From an uncultured Hungatella sp. (GTDB lineage Bacteria; Bacillota; Clostridia; Lachnospirales; Lachnospiraceae): a stretch of DNA of 28,147 nt. The notes under the pieces are model-generated. The model made no database searches and was not told the DNA's origin. It saw only the letters and a program-made list of their open reading frames with translations. Location of the stretch: assembly GCA_910586845.1 (NCBI GenBank), contig CAJUJV010000050.1, positions 1-28,147 on the forward strand, in the 5' to 3' direction. A program made the translations under genes and the position numbers. Position 1 is the first letter of the stretch; the number at the start of each line of letters is the position of its first letter. Positions 8,093-15,859 of this stretch are shown piece by piece.

Positions 8093-9010
8093 ATGAGCGG
8101 AGAAAAGACGACTTTTCTTACTTCCAAACAGAGAAGAAAGATCCGGAACAATCTGACAGGGTATGCGTTTATCATTCCCAACCTGATCGGCTATACCATA
8201 TTTGTCTTCATACCGGTTATTTTCTCGTTTGTACTGAGTGTTATGAGCTGGGACGGCTCCCAGAGGCCCATGGAGTTTGTGGGACTCGCAAACTTTGTTG
8301 ACATCTTCGGGGACAGAATCTTCCGGGGAACCCTGGTCCATACCGTCAGCTATGCGTTGATGACCGTTGTGCCGACACTGGTGCTGGCCCTTTTGCTGGC
8401 GGTACTCTTAAATAATAAGATCAAAGGCGTGGCCATCTTCCGGACGGCGTTTTATTTCCCTTATATCGCCTCCATCGTGGCCGTGGGCGCCGTGTGGAAC
8501 ATGCTGTTTCAGCCGGATTTCGGGCCTGTCAATGAGATCTTAAAATTTATCGGTCTGAAGAATCCCCCCAGATGGGTGGTGGACAAAGACTGGGCCATGG
8601 TGGCTGTGTCCATCGTAAGCGTCTGGAAATACATGGGCTACTATATGATCGTGTACCTGGCAGCTCTGCAGGGCATCTCCAACTCTCTGTACGAGGCGGC
8701 CAGCATCGACGGAGCCAACGGGTGGCAGAAGCTGTGGTACATCACTGTTCCCATGCTGACGCCGACTACATTTTTCGTGCTGATCATGCTGACCATCCAG
8801 TGTTTCAAGGTCTTTGACCTGGTGTACGTCATGACAGGCGGAGGCCCCGGCAACGCCACCAAGACTCTGGTCAACTACATCTATGAAAAGGCATTTACCA
8901 GCTGGGAATTCGGCCCTGCCAGCGCAGGCGCCATCGTACTGTTTGCCATCGTTTTAGCCATCACTTTGATCCAGTTCAGCGGCGAGAAAAAGTGGTCCAA
9001 AGACTTATAG
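8093..9010 (+). CDS. Sugar ABC transporter permease, MalF/UgpA type
   Basis: 305 aa, six predicted membrane helices, family-typical length. The EAA loop that contacts the ATPase reads EAASIDGANGWQKLWYITVP, followed by the typical VMTGGGPGNAT segment. I chose ATG 8093 because AAGGAGG (8080-8086) lies 6 nt upstream; an in-frame TTG at 8087 directly abuts the site and is less likely. It follows the binding-protein gene after the intercistronic hairpin and precedes the second permease by 13 nt. It forms the inner-membrane channel with that permease. Confidence 0.93.
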   Translation: MSGEKTTFLTSKQRRKIRNNLTGYAFIIPNLIGYTIFVFIPVIFSFVLSVMSWDGSQRPMEFVGLANFVDIFGDRIFRGTLVHTVSYALMTVVPTLVLALLLAVLLNNKIKGVAIFRTAFYFPYIASIVAVGAVWNMLFQPDFGPVNEILKFIGLKNPPRWVVDKDWAMVAVSIVSVWKYMGYYMIVYLAALQGISNSLYEAASIDGANGWQKLWYITVPMLTPTTFFVLIMLTIQCFKVFDLVYVMTGGGPGNATKTLVNYIYEKAFTSWEFGPASAGAIVLFAIVLAITLIQFSGEKKWSKDL

Positions 9011-9023
9011 GAGGAGAGACGTT

Positions 9024-9851
9024 ATGAATACAAAGAGAAAAGTAACTAAGATAATCCTGTACGTTCTTCTGGCCTGTCTGGCAGTGACCATGCTGGTTCC
9101 TTTTTACTGGATGGTGATCTCTTCCCTGAAGCTGAACAAGGACGTATTTTCGATCCCCATGAGATGGTGGCCGGAGACCATGCACCCGGAGAACTACAGC
9201 GTGATCTGGAAAAAGCTTCCCCTGGTGATTTTCTTCAAGAACACGGCCAAGCTGACCATCATCACCACCATCGTTCAGCTGTGCACCAGCTGTTTCGCGG
9301 CTTACGGATTTACCAAATGTAAATTTGTGGGAAGAGACCTGATCTTCCTCATGTATGTAACCACCATAGCGGTTCCCTGGCAGGTGTACATGGTTCCCCA
9401 GTTTATCCTGGTGTCCAAGATGGGTCTCAACGACACTCACCTGGGACTGATCCTCATGCAGGCGTTTTCAGCCTTCGGCGTGTTCCTGATCCGCCAGTTC
9501 TACATCAGTATCCCCGATGAGCTGTGCGAAGCGGCCAGGATCGACGGACTCAACGAGTTCGGAATCTTCCGAAAGATCGTGTTCCCCCTGGGAAAACCGG
9601 CCATGGCCACCCTGACCATCTTTACCTTTACCAACGTGTGGAACGACTTTATGGGTCCCCTGATCTATTTAAAGACGAAAGAATTAAAGACCGTACAGCT
9701 GGGTATCCGCATGTTCATCTCCCAGTACGGAGCAGACTATGCGTGGATCATGGCAGCGTCGGTGTGCTCGCTGATTCCCATCGTCATCGTGTTCTTAAGC
9801 TGCCAGAGGTTCTTTGTGGAAGGAGTGGCGGCAAGCGGTATTAAGGGGTAG
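9024..9851 (+). CDS. Sugar ABC transporter permease, MalG/UgpE type
   Basis: 275 aa with six predicted membrane helices and the EAA loop EAARIDGLNEFGIFRKIVFP. The ATG follows GGAGGAGA closely. It is the last gene of the importer operon. No ATP-binding subunit is encoded here, which is normal for CUT1 importers of Firmicutes that share one MsmX-like ATPase. The stop codon (9849-9851) touches the first base of the long palindromic element that follows. Confidence 0.93.
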   Translation: MNTKRKVTKIILYVLLACLAVTMLVPFYWMVISSLKLNKDVFSIPMRWWPETMHPENYSVIWKKLPLVIFFKNTAKLTIITTIVQLCTSCFAAYGFTKCKFVGRDLIFLMYVTTIAVPWQVYMVPQFILVSKMGLNDTHLGLILMQAFSAFGVFLIRQFYISIPDELCEAARIDGLNEFGIFRKIVFPLGKPAMATLTIFTFTNVWNDFMGPLIYLKTKELKTVQLGIRMFISQYGADYAWIMAASVCSLIPIVIVFLSCQRFFVEGVAASGIKG

Positions 9852-10175
9852 ACTTTTTTCAGGGTGTTGAGGGTGAGGGTGAGGCTGAGAGGAAGATTCG
9901 GGTGTCAAAAGCCCTGTGCGGGGGTGACGGCAGATTCTGCAAATGAATTCGTGCTCACTCCGGTGCACCGGGCATTCCGATGAGCCTCTTAAAACGAAAA
10001 TCGTGTTCAGCAGAGGCTTCCACGATTTTTGAGTCTCATCTCCATGGTGCAATGTCGTTCGCCCGAGCTTCTTTTGCAGAATCTGCCTGGCGACATCATC
10101 GACAGGGCTTTTGACACCCGAATCTTCCGCCAAGGTTTTCCCTGCCACCTCAATTAGGCCTGAAAAGGGGAAGTC
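9851..10175. repeat. 325-nt imperfect palindrome (giant hairpin or MITE-like element)
   Basis: Successive complementary blocks nest symmetrically: GACTT/AAGTC (9851-9855, 10171-10175); TTTTCAGG/CCTGAAAA (9856-9863, 10159-10166); TTGAGG/CCTCAA (9867-9872, 10148-10153); a perfect 27-bp block (9891-9917, 10102-10128); a perfect 15-bp block GGCAGATTCTGCAAA (9929-9943, 10073-10087); TGCACC/GGTGCA (9964-9969, 10046-10051); GATGAG/CTCATC (9979-9984, 10035-10040); AAAATCGTG/CACGATTTT (9997-10005, 10021-10029). The loop is 10006-10020. The whole span can fold as one hairpin on either strand. It lies between the importer operon and the GH88 gene. No transposase and no clear target duplication were seen. 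Confidence 0.8.
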
Positions 10176-10416
10176 GTGAGAGTGTGCGGGAGGCGGTAGT
10201 TGTGGAGAGGGATTTTGTAATGATTTTTGCTATACAGGTATTAGAAAATAAGTGACAGCTTGGGGGCAGAGACATTTATGGAGGAGCGAGGTTCTGTAGT
10301 TGAACAGAAGAATGCAGGCAGATTGCGGACTGTAAACTCAGCTGAATATATGGTCAGAATATTCTCTCAGCCTCACTCCCCGCACAAAATATCAAATACG
10401 GAAGGAGTGACGCGTT
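10176..10416 (+). other. Intergenic region upstream of the GH88 gene
   Basis: This non-coding stretch has a weak promoter candidate, TTGTAA (10215-10220), 18-nt spacer, TATTAG (10239-10244), and a small hairpin around 10339-10372 built on GAATAT/ATATTC. It probably carries the promoter of the degradation genes, but no site is convincing. Confidence 0.35.
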
Positions 10417-11595
10417 TTGGGGCAGACATTTGAATCAGTGATGAGGTATCCGGCGGTGGACGAGAGGATGGCCCGGGAGGCCATGGATGAGGCTGTCAGG
10501 ATTGTCCGGGCAGACCTGCCGGTGTTTACGGATCATTTCCCGTCATCCAACAGTTTTGACGGGTTTTACGAGGCCACGGACAATGTGGAGTGGACCACAG
10601 GGTTCTGGACAGGGGCTGTCTGGCTGGCCTATGAGTATACAAAGGATGAGGTTTTCCGGGAGGCGGCTCTGGTGCAGGTGGACAGTTTTCTGGAACGGAT
10701 CCGGAATAAAATCGATGTGAACCATCATGATATGGGATTTCTGTTCAGCCTCTCCTGTGTGGCGGCTTATAAGCTGACCGGCAGCGAAAAGGGGAAGGAA
10801 GCGGCGCTCAAGGCGGCGGATCATCTGGCGGAAAGATATCGGGAAAACGGAAAGTTCCTTCAGGCATGGGGAAATGTGGGGGAACCTTCGGAGTACCGGC
10901 TGATCATCGACTGCCTGCTGAATCTGCCCATTCTCTACTGGGCCAGTGAGGTGACCGGCCAGAAGCGCTATGCACAGATGGCCGAGAATCATATCCGGAC
11001 TGCCATGAAGTGTGTCCTGAGAGAGGACGATTCTACCTATCATACATATTTTATCGATATGGAGACGGGGGAGCCGGCTTACGGCGTGACCCATCAGGGC
11101 AACCGGAACAATTCGGCCTGGGCCCGGGGGCAGGCCTGGGGGATCTACGGGATCGCCCTCAGCTATCATTATCTGAAAGACGAATCTTATATCGATCTGT
11201 TCTACAGAGTCACCGATTTCTTTATCGAACATCTCCCCGAAGATCTGATCCCTTACTGGGATTTCGATTTCGACACCGGAAGCACGGAGCCGAGAGATTC
11301 TTCTGCGGCAGCGGTGGCCGTGTGCGGAATCCTGGAGATGGTAAAGTATCTGGATGACGAACAAGGAAAAAAATACCGTGACGCGGCAGACAGGATCATG
11401 GCGGCCCTGATCACACGCTGCGGCAACCGGGATTTAAAACAGTCTAACGGTATCCTGCTCCACGGCACCTATGCCAGAGACTCCAAAGAAAACACCTGCA
11501 CCAACCGGGGCGTGGACGAGTGCAACACCTGGGGCGACTACTTCTACATGGAAGCCCTGACCAGAATCCTGTCAGACTGGAACATGTACTGGTAA
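10417..11595 (+). CDS. GH88 unsaturated glucuronyl hydrolase
   Basis: 392 aa, the usual GH88 length, with no signal peptide, so cytoplasmic. Members remove the 4,5-unsaturated uronic acid that polysaccharide lyases leave on hyaluronan, chondroitin or heparin fragments, by hydrating the double bond. The two catalytic Asp positions of the Bacillus enzyme correspond to Asp105 (HHDMGF) and Asp165 (LIIDCLLNLPILYWAS), 60 residues apart as expected. SAWARGQAWGIYG is also family-typical. The start is TTG 10417 with AAGGAG at 10402-10407, 9 nt away; the next ATG (10441) is too far from a ribosome site. It begins a run with the sulfatase (14 nt on) and the heparinase-family lyase. Confidence 0.93.
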   Translation: MGQTFESVMRYPAVDERMAREAMDEAVRIVRADLPVFTDHFPSSNSFDGFYEATDNVEWTTGFWTGAVWLAYEYTKDEVFREAALVQVDSFLERIRNKIDVNHHDMGFLFSLSCVAAYKLTGSEKGKEAALKAADHLAERYRENGKFLQAWGNVGEPSEYRLIIDCLLNLPILYWASEVTGQKRYAQMAENHIRTAMKCVLREDDSTYHTYFIDMETGEPAYGVTHQGNRNNSAWARGQAWGIYGIALSYHYLKDESYIDLFYRVTDFFIEHLPEDLIPYWDFDFDTGSTEPRDSSAAAVAVCGILEMVKYLDDEQGKKYRDAADRIMAALITRCGNRDLKQSNGILLHGTYARDSKENTCTNRGVDECNTWGDYFYMEALTRILSDWNMYW

Positions 11596-11609
11596 GGAGA
11601 ACAATTGCC

Positions 11610-13007
11610 ATGAAGACGAATTTGATCTATGTTTTTGCGGACCAGTGGCGGTATCATGCCATGGGCTGCGTGGGCCAGGATCAGGTGGTCACTCCCAACA
11701 TGGATGCGTTTGCCCGGGAGAGCCTTTGTTTTGATCACGCCTACAGCACCTTCCCCCTCTGTACGCCCCACCGCGGCAGCCTGATGACCGGAAAATACCC
11801 GTTTTCGATCGGACTGTGGACCAACTGCAAGATCGGGCTGGAGGAGAAGCTGATGCTAAAGCCTCAGGAGACCTGTATCGGCAACGTGCTAAAAGACGGA
11901 GGGTATGAGACGGCCTACATCGGGAAATGGCATCTGGATGCGTCGGAACAGAATTTTACGGACCACCCGAAGTCCGGAGCCCGACACTGGGATGCCTACA
12001 CGCCGCCGGGGGAGCGCAGGCAGGGGTTTGACTACTGGCTGTCTTACGGGGCCTGCGACGACCACCTGGATCCCCACTACTGGGCGGATTCGCCTGAGCA
12101 GATCCGTCCGGGGAAATGGTCGGCGGAGTATGAGACGGACAAAACCCTGGAATATCTGGATGAGCACAGAGAGGCATATAAGCCTTTTGCCCTGTTTTTG
12201 TCTTATAATCCGCCCCATCTTCCCTATGAACTGGTGCCGGAGCGGTATTATGAGAAATTCCGCGATCTTCAGATTCAGTGGAGGCCCAATGTGCCGGACT
12301 GGAAGCGGACGCCGGAGATGGAGGTTATCGCAAGACAGTATTTTGCTGCCATTTACGGCATCGATGAACAGTTCGGACGGATCCTGACATATCTGCGGGA
12401 ACATCAGATGGAGGAGAATACTCTGGTGGTGCTGTCTGCGGATCACGGGGAGATGCTGGGGTCCCACGGGCTGATGAGCAAGAACGTGTGGTATGAGGAG
12501 TCTGTCCATATTCCCCTGGTGATGAGGCAGAAAAACAGGATCATGCCCGGCCGGAGCAAAGTGATGTTTGCCAGTCCGGACCATATGCCGACTCTGCTGG
12601 AATATCTGGGACTGCCTGTGCCCGACACCTGCCAGGGGATCAGCCATGCCGCCTCCGTGCTGGGGCAGGAGGAACAGGCTCCGGATCACATGTTTCTCTG
12701 CTCCTATCCGGGGAGTGCGGAGAGTGTTTCCGCTTATGGGAAGCTGGGTCTGACTCACAAGGCCTGCGGGTGGAGAGGAATCAAGACGCCGGACTTCACC
12801 TATGTGATCACCAACGGTTATATGCCGGATGAGAAGCAGGAGGAATATCTGTACGATGACAGGAACGATCCGTGGCAGCTTCAGCCAAAAGCGATCGAAA
12901 GAGATTGCAAAGATCCCCGGGTAGTTGAGTTTCGGAAGATGTTAAAAGAGTATCTGGATCTGTTAGGAGATCCGTTTTTGTGGGAGAAGGAGCGAAAGGG
13001 AGAGTGA
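11610..13007 (+). CDS. Type I sulfatase, Cys-type, cytoplasmic
   Basis: 465 aa arylsulfatase-superfamily enzyme. The formylglycine motif is PLCTPHRGSLMTGK with Cys51 as the residue to be oxidised. The N-terminal FADQW metal Asp (Asp11), IGKWHL and the C-terminal metal motif SADHGEMLGSHG are present. ATG 11610 follows AAGGAGA (11594-11600); in-frame codons further upstream overlap the GH88 gene and are not used. There is no signal peptide, so it acts on imported sugars. Context points to removal of sulfate from glycosaminoglycan fragments; which position it cleaves cannot be told. Activation needs a sulfatase-maturing radical SAM enzyme, which is not in this window. Confidence 0.93.
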   Translation: MKTNLIYVFADQWRYHAMGCVGQDQVVTPNMDAFARESLCFDHAYSTFPLCTPHRGSLMTGKYPFSIGLWTNCKIGLEEKLMLKPQETCIGNVLKDGGYETAYIGKWHLDASEQNFTDHPKSGARHWDAYTPPGERRQGFDYWLSYGACDDHLDPHYWADSPEQIRPGKWSAEYETDKTLEYLDEHREAYKPFALFLSYNPPHLPYELVPERYYEKFRDLQIQWRPNVPDWKRTPEMEVIARQYFAAIYGIDEQFGRILTYLREHQMEENTLVVLSADHGEMLGSHGLMSKNVWYEESVHIPLVMRQKNRIMPGRSKVMFASPDHMPTLLEYLGLPVPDTCQGISHAASVLGQEEQAPDHMFLCSYPGSAESVSAYGKLGLTHKACGWRGIKTPDFTYVITNGYMPDEKQEEYLYDDRNDPWQLQPKAIERDCKDPRVVEFRKMLKEYLDLLGDPFLWEKERKGE

Positions 13008-13009
13008 AT

Positions 13010-15022
13010 ATGCCGGACGAGAGACAGAGAAGATTGTGGGATCGGTTTCGGGAGAAGATGGGGGTAAGCGCCGCAGAGAGAGAAAAACGTGCAGATCTGA
13101 GCAGGAAATACTGGCCGGAGGACTGTAAGCGGACTATGAAGACAGCCGATGAAGTGCTGGAACACACTTTTTTGTTTCAGCTGCCCTGGGATATGGAACA
13201 GACACAGGAGCCGGTGCATTTTCCGGAGAAGATCCACTGGAAGTATGTGCTAAATGAGGACCCGGAGTTTGCCTACCAGATGAACCGGCATCGATACTGG
13301 ATCTGTCTGGGGCAGGCTTATGGCCTGACAGGCGAGGAAAAATATGCCGGGGAGCTGGCTTTCCAGCTGAAAGACTGGGTCAGCAATGTGCCCTTGACAG
13401 AGGAAAATGAGAGCCTGGTCTGGAGGACTCTGGAGGCAGGGCTCAGGGCGGATTACTGGGTGAGAGCCATGGCCCTGTGCGCCGACAGTCCGGCCATGAC
13501 AGAAGAGGTCATATCCGCCTTTTGGGAGGGGCTGGAGGTTCACGCAAAGAGGCTCTTTGACAATCCCAAGACCGGATTTTCCAGGAAGAGCAACTGGGGT
13601 GTCATGGAGTTTGCCGGGCTGTATGTGCTGGGATTCCTTCTGGACCGTGAGGACTATGTGGAGCGGTCCTGCCGGTATCTGAGACATGGCCTTCATGTCC
13701 AGGTCATGGACGACGGGATGCACTGGGAAGCTTCTCCCATGTACCACAACGAGGTCCTGATGGCTTACCTGGAGGTGCTGCGGGTGGCCGGGATCTGGGG
13801 AGACGAGCCGTTTTCCAGGGAAGAGATCCGGGTGATTGAGAACATGGCCATGGCTACCATGAACCTGATGACTCCGGCAAAATGCCAGCCTATGATCGGA
13901 GACTCGGATGATACGGATGTGAGAGACCTGCTGAGCCAGGGGGCGCTGATCCTGAAAAACGGACAGATCAGGGCAGGAGGCTTTGAAAATCTGGATTATG
14001 AGAGCATCTGGCTCTTCGGGACAGAGGGATTCCGGGAATATCAGGAGTTAAAGGCCATGAAACTGGAGGCGGGTCTTGTGGAATTTCCCGATTCCGGCCA
14101 GGTGATTCTGCGCAGCAGCTGGGAGAGAAATGCCGATTGGCTGTATTTCATCAACGGGCCTCTGGGAGGCGGCCATGGGCACCAGGATAAACTTCATCTG
14201 GGCTTTTGGATGAACGGGGAAGAGGTGCTGACGGACAGCGGACGGTACACTTATACCGATGTTCCTGTCCGCTATGAACTGAAGGCGGCCCGGGCTCACA
14301 ATGTGCCCATGATCCGGGGGCTGGAGTATGCAGACAGCAAGGACACCTGGACCTATGAGGCTCTGCCTCAGTGTTTCCCCAATCAGGTGTGCCGGAAGGG
14401 GGAATATCTGTTCGTGGAAGGAACTCACGGAGGATATGAGGACCGGGGAATCTTCATAAGGCGGCGCATCGTGGCGGTGGGCTGGGATATCCTGGCTGTC
14501 AGCGATACCTTTTTCGGAAATGAGCCAAAGGAGATCATGCAGAGCTTCCACTTCGGGGAGACGATCCGGCTGTCTGAGACAATGGATGGGGCGGCAGGAA
14601 CAGGTGAAACCTGCGGTTTTGAGATGAGAGGGTTTGCGGAGGGAGAGAAAGCTTCCATGGAACTGGGGACTGCTCCGATCTCCAGACATTACAACCAGCT
14701 GGGACGGACAGAAGAACTGGTTGTAAACGGGAAGGATGTCCGGACTCTGACGACATTTCTTGTGAGAAGACAGGGGAATGAGCATGTGAAGATCTCGAAG
14801 GAGACGGTGTGCAACGGGGTCAACGGGTACCGGCTGATGCCCGGAGAGGCGGAAGGGTACGTGATCGAGACGGGAAGCAGGAAAATCGGCCTGGTATTTT
14901 TGCACCAGGAGGTGGGAAACCAGGCGGATTATAACGGAATCTGCGGAATCTGCGGCCTGGGGCGGACCATGGTGTGCGATCTGGCCGGGGAACCGGAGTA
15001 TATGACGGTTCTGCAGTGGTAA
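13010..15022 (+). CDS. Heparinase II/III-family polysaccharide lyase, cytoplasmic
   Basis: 670 aa. An N-terminal alpha/alpha toroid (residues about 60-330) contains NWGVMEF (195-201) and HWEASPMYHNEV (238-249), with His, Glu and Tyr in the region that holds catalytic residues of heparinase II. The C-terminal beta-sandwich starts at about 360 with GGGHGHQDKLHLGFWMNG, where His389/His391 resemble the metal- and substrate-binding His of the family, then TDSGRYTY. There is no signal peptide. ATG 13010 is 2 nt after the sulfatase stop with AGGGAG upstream, so the genes are coupled; a longer start at 12980 would overlap the sulfatase. It likely depolymerises imported glycosaminoglycan oligosaccharides. 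Chain specificity (heparosan, hyaluronan, chondroitin) is undetermined. Confidence 0.88.
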   Translation: MPDERQRRLWDRFREKMGVSAAEREKRADLSRKYWPEDCKRTMKTADEVLEHTFLFQLPWDMEQTQEPVHFPEKIHWKYVLNEDPEFAYQMNRHRYWICLGQAYGLTGEEKYAGELAFQLKDWVSNVPLTEENESLVWRTLEAGLRADYWVRAMALCADSPAMTEEVISAFWEGLEVHAKRLFDNPKTGFSRKSNWGVMEFAGLYVLGFLLDREDYVERSCRYLRHGLHVQVMDDGMHWEASPMYHNEVLMAYLEVLRVAGIWGDEPFSREEIRVIENMAMATMNLMTPAKCQPMIGDSDDTDVRDLLSQGALILKNGQIRAGGFENLDYESIWLFGTEGFREYQELKAMKLEAGLVEFPDSGQVILRSSWERNADWLYFINGPLGGGHGHQDKLHLGFWMNGEEVLTDSGRYTYTDVPVRYELKAARAHNVPMIRGLEYADSKDTWTYEALPQCFPNQVCRKGEYLFVEGTHGGYEDRGIFIRRRIVAVGWDILAVSDTFFGNEPKEIMQSFHFGETIRLSETMDGAAGTGETCGFEMRGFAEGEKASMELGTAPISRHYNQLGRTEELVVNGKDVRTLTTFLVRRQGNEHVKISKETVCNGVNGYRLMPGEAEGYVIETGSRKIGLVFLHQEVGNQADYNGICGICGLGRTMVCDLAGEPEYMTVLQW

Positions 15023-15107
15023 GGAGTTGCAGTGATCGGATTCTGAGGTTTGGAATTGCCCGGTCTGCAGCAGGTGATAAATAGACGGGAAAGGAAGAGG
15101 AAAGACT

Positions 15108-15848
15108 ATGTATCTTCATAAGGAAATGTGCAGAAGGATCAGTGCAGCCCTGGCTGCGGTGATGATTCTGGGAAATCCGGTGATTGCACAGGCAGCTCCG
15201 GCAAGGGACAGAGGCGGGGCCAAAACAGCAGCCACAGTCGAGACCGCCGGCTATCGGGCAGAAGTCGATCTGGCTTCGGGGACGGTGCTGCTGTCCTGCA
15301 ACAGTGACCATACGAAGGACTGGAATACGACAGACGGGATGAGTCCGGGAGCTACCATGTTTCTGGACAGCAATGACCAGGTGAGACCAGCCGATATGAC
15401 GGTGGACGGAGTCTTTGCCAGTGAAGACGGAAACGGCGGAGCCGTGGGAATCCGTATGTCCGGAGAAGTCACCGGAGTGAAGTCATGGTTCCTTTTCGAT
15501 AATGAAGTCGTGTGCCTGGGGGCAGGGATCGAGAATTCCGGGGCCAGTTCGGATAAGATTATCAATATTGTGGATAATGTGGCGGTGGATAAGAATCTTT
15601 ATGCAAGCCTTACGAATCCCAATAACGGGTATCGGAATATATCGACCGCCGCGGTTGATACTAATCCGAAATATACCTGGAAAGCTATTGTGGATACGGC
15701 AACAAAAGGTACCCATACAGAGCGTAACTGGCTGAGCGCAAGCCGTCTTCCTGTCAATGGTACTTCCAAGCCTTTGGAATGGCGGTATCTCTTTAACAAT
15801 ACTATTAAGAATTCCAACGTATACTATCGTTTCCCTACGGAACCGTAG
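15108..15848 (+). CDS. Secreted PL8 lyase, N-terminal fragment of a frameshifted gene
   Basis: 246 aa. It has a signal peptide with an AQA-AP cleavage site near residue 30 and a ribosome site GAGGAAAG before ATG 15108. The body is a beta-rich domain whose KSWFLFDNEVVCLGAGI (125-141) closely matches KSWFMFDDEIVCLGAGI in the super-sandwich domain of the lyase encoded further on, so this domain looks like a second copy of it. The frame ends at TAG 15846-15848, just after YYRFP. The next frame continues as PYGTVARFELW. One extra C in the CCC at 15833-15835 would fuse the two into a single protein of about 1909 aa. As written, only this domain would be secreted. Sequence from about 15540 to 15850 is more AT-rich than its surroundings. 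Confidence 0.85.
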   Translation: MYLHKEMCRRISAALAAVMILGNPVIAQAAPARDRGGAKTAATVETAGYRAEVDLASGTVLLSCNSDHTKDWNTTDGMSPGATMFLDSNDQVRPADMTVDGVFASEDGNGGAVGIRMSGEVTGVKSWFLFDNEVVCLGAGIENSGASSDKIINIVDNVAVDKNLYASLTNPNNGYRNISTAAVDTNPKYTWKAIVDTATKGTHTERNWLSASRLPVNGTSKPLEWRYLFNNTIKNSNVYYRFPTEP

Positions 15849-15859
15849 CCAGATTCGAA

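Noticed and set aside
9795..10148. 117-codon minus-strand frame across the palindrome
   Set aside because: It starts in the palindrome and runs into the permease gene; its length is explained by the repeat. It would only be reconsidered if the repeat is multicopy and the frame is conserved.
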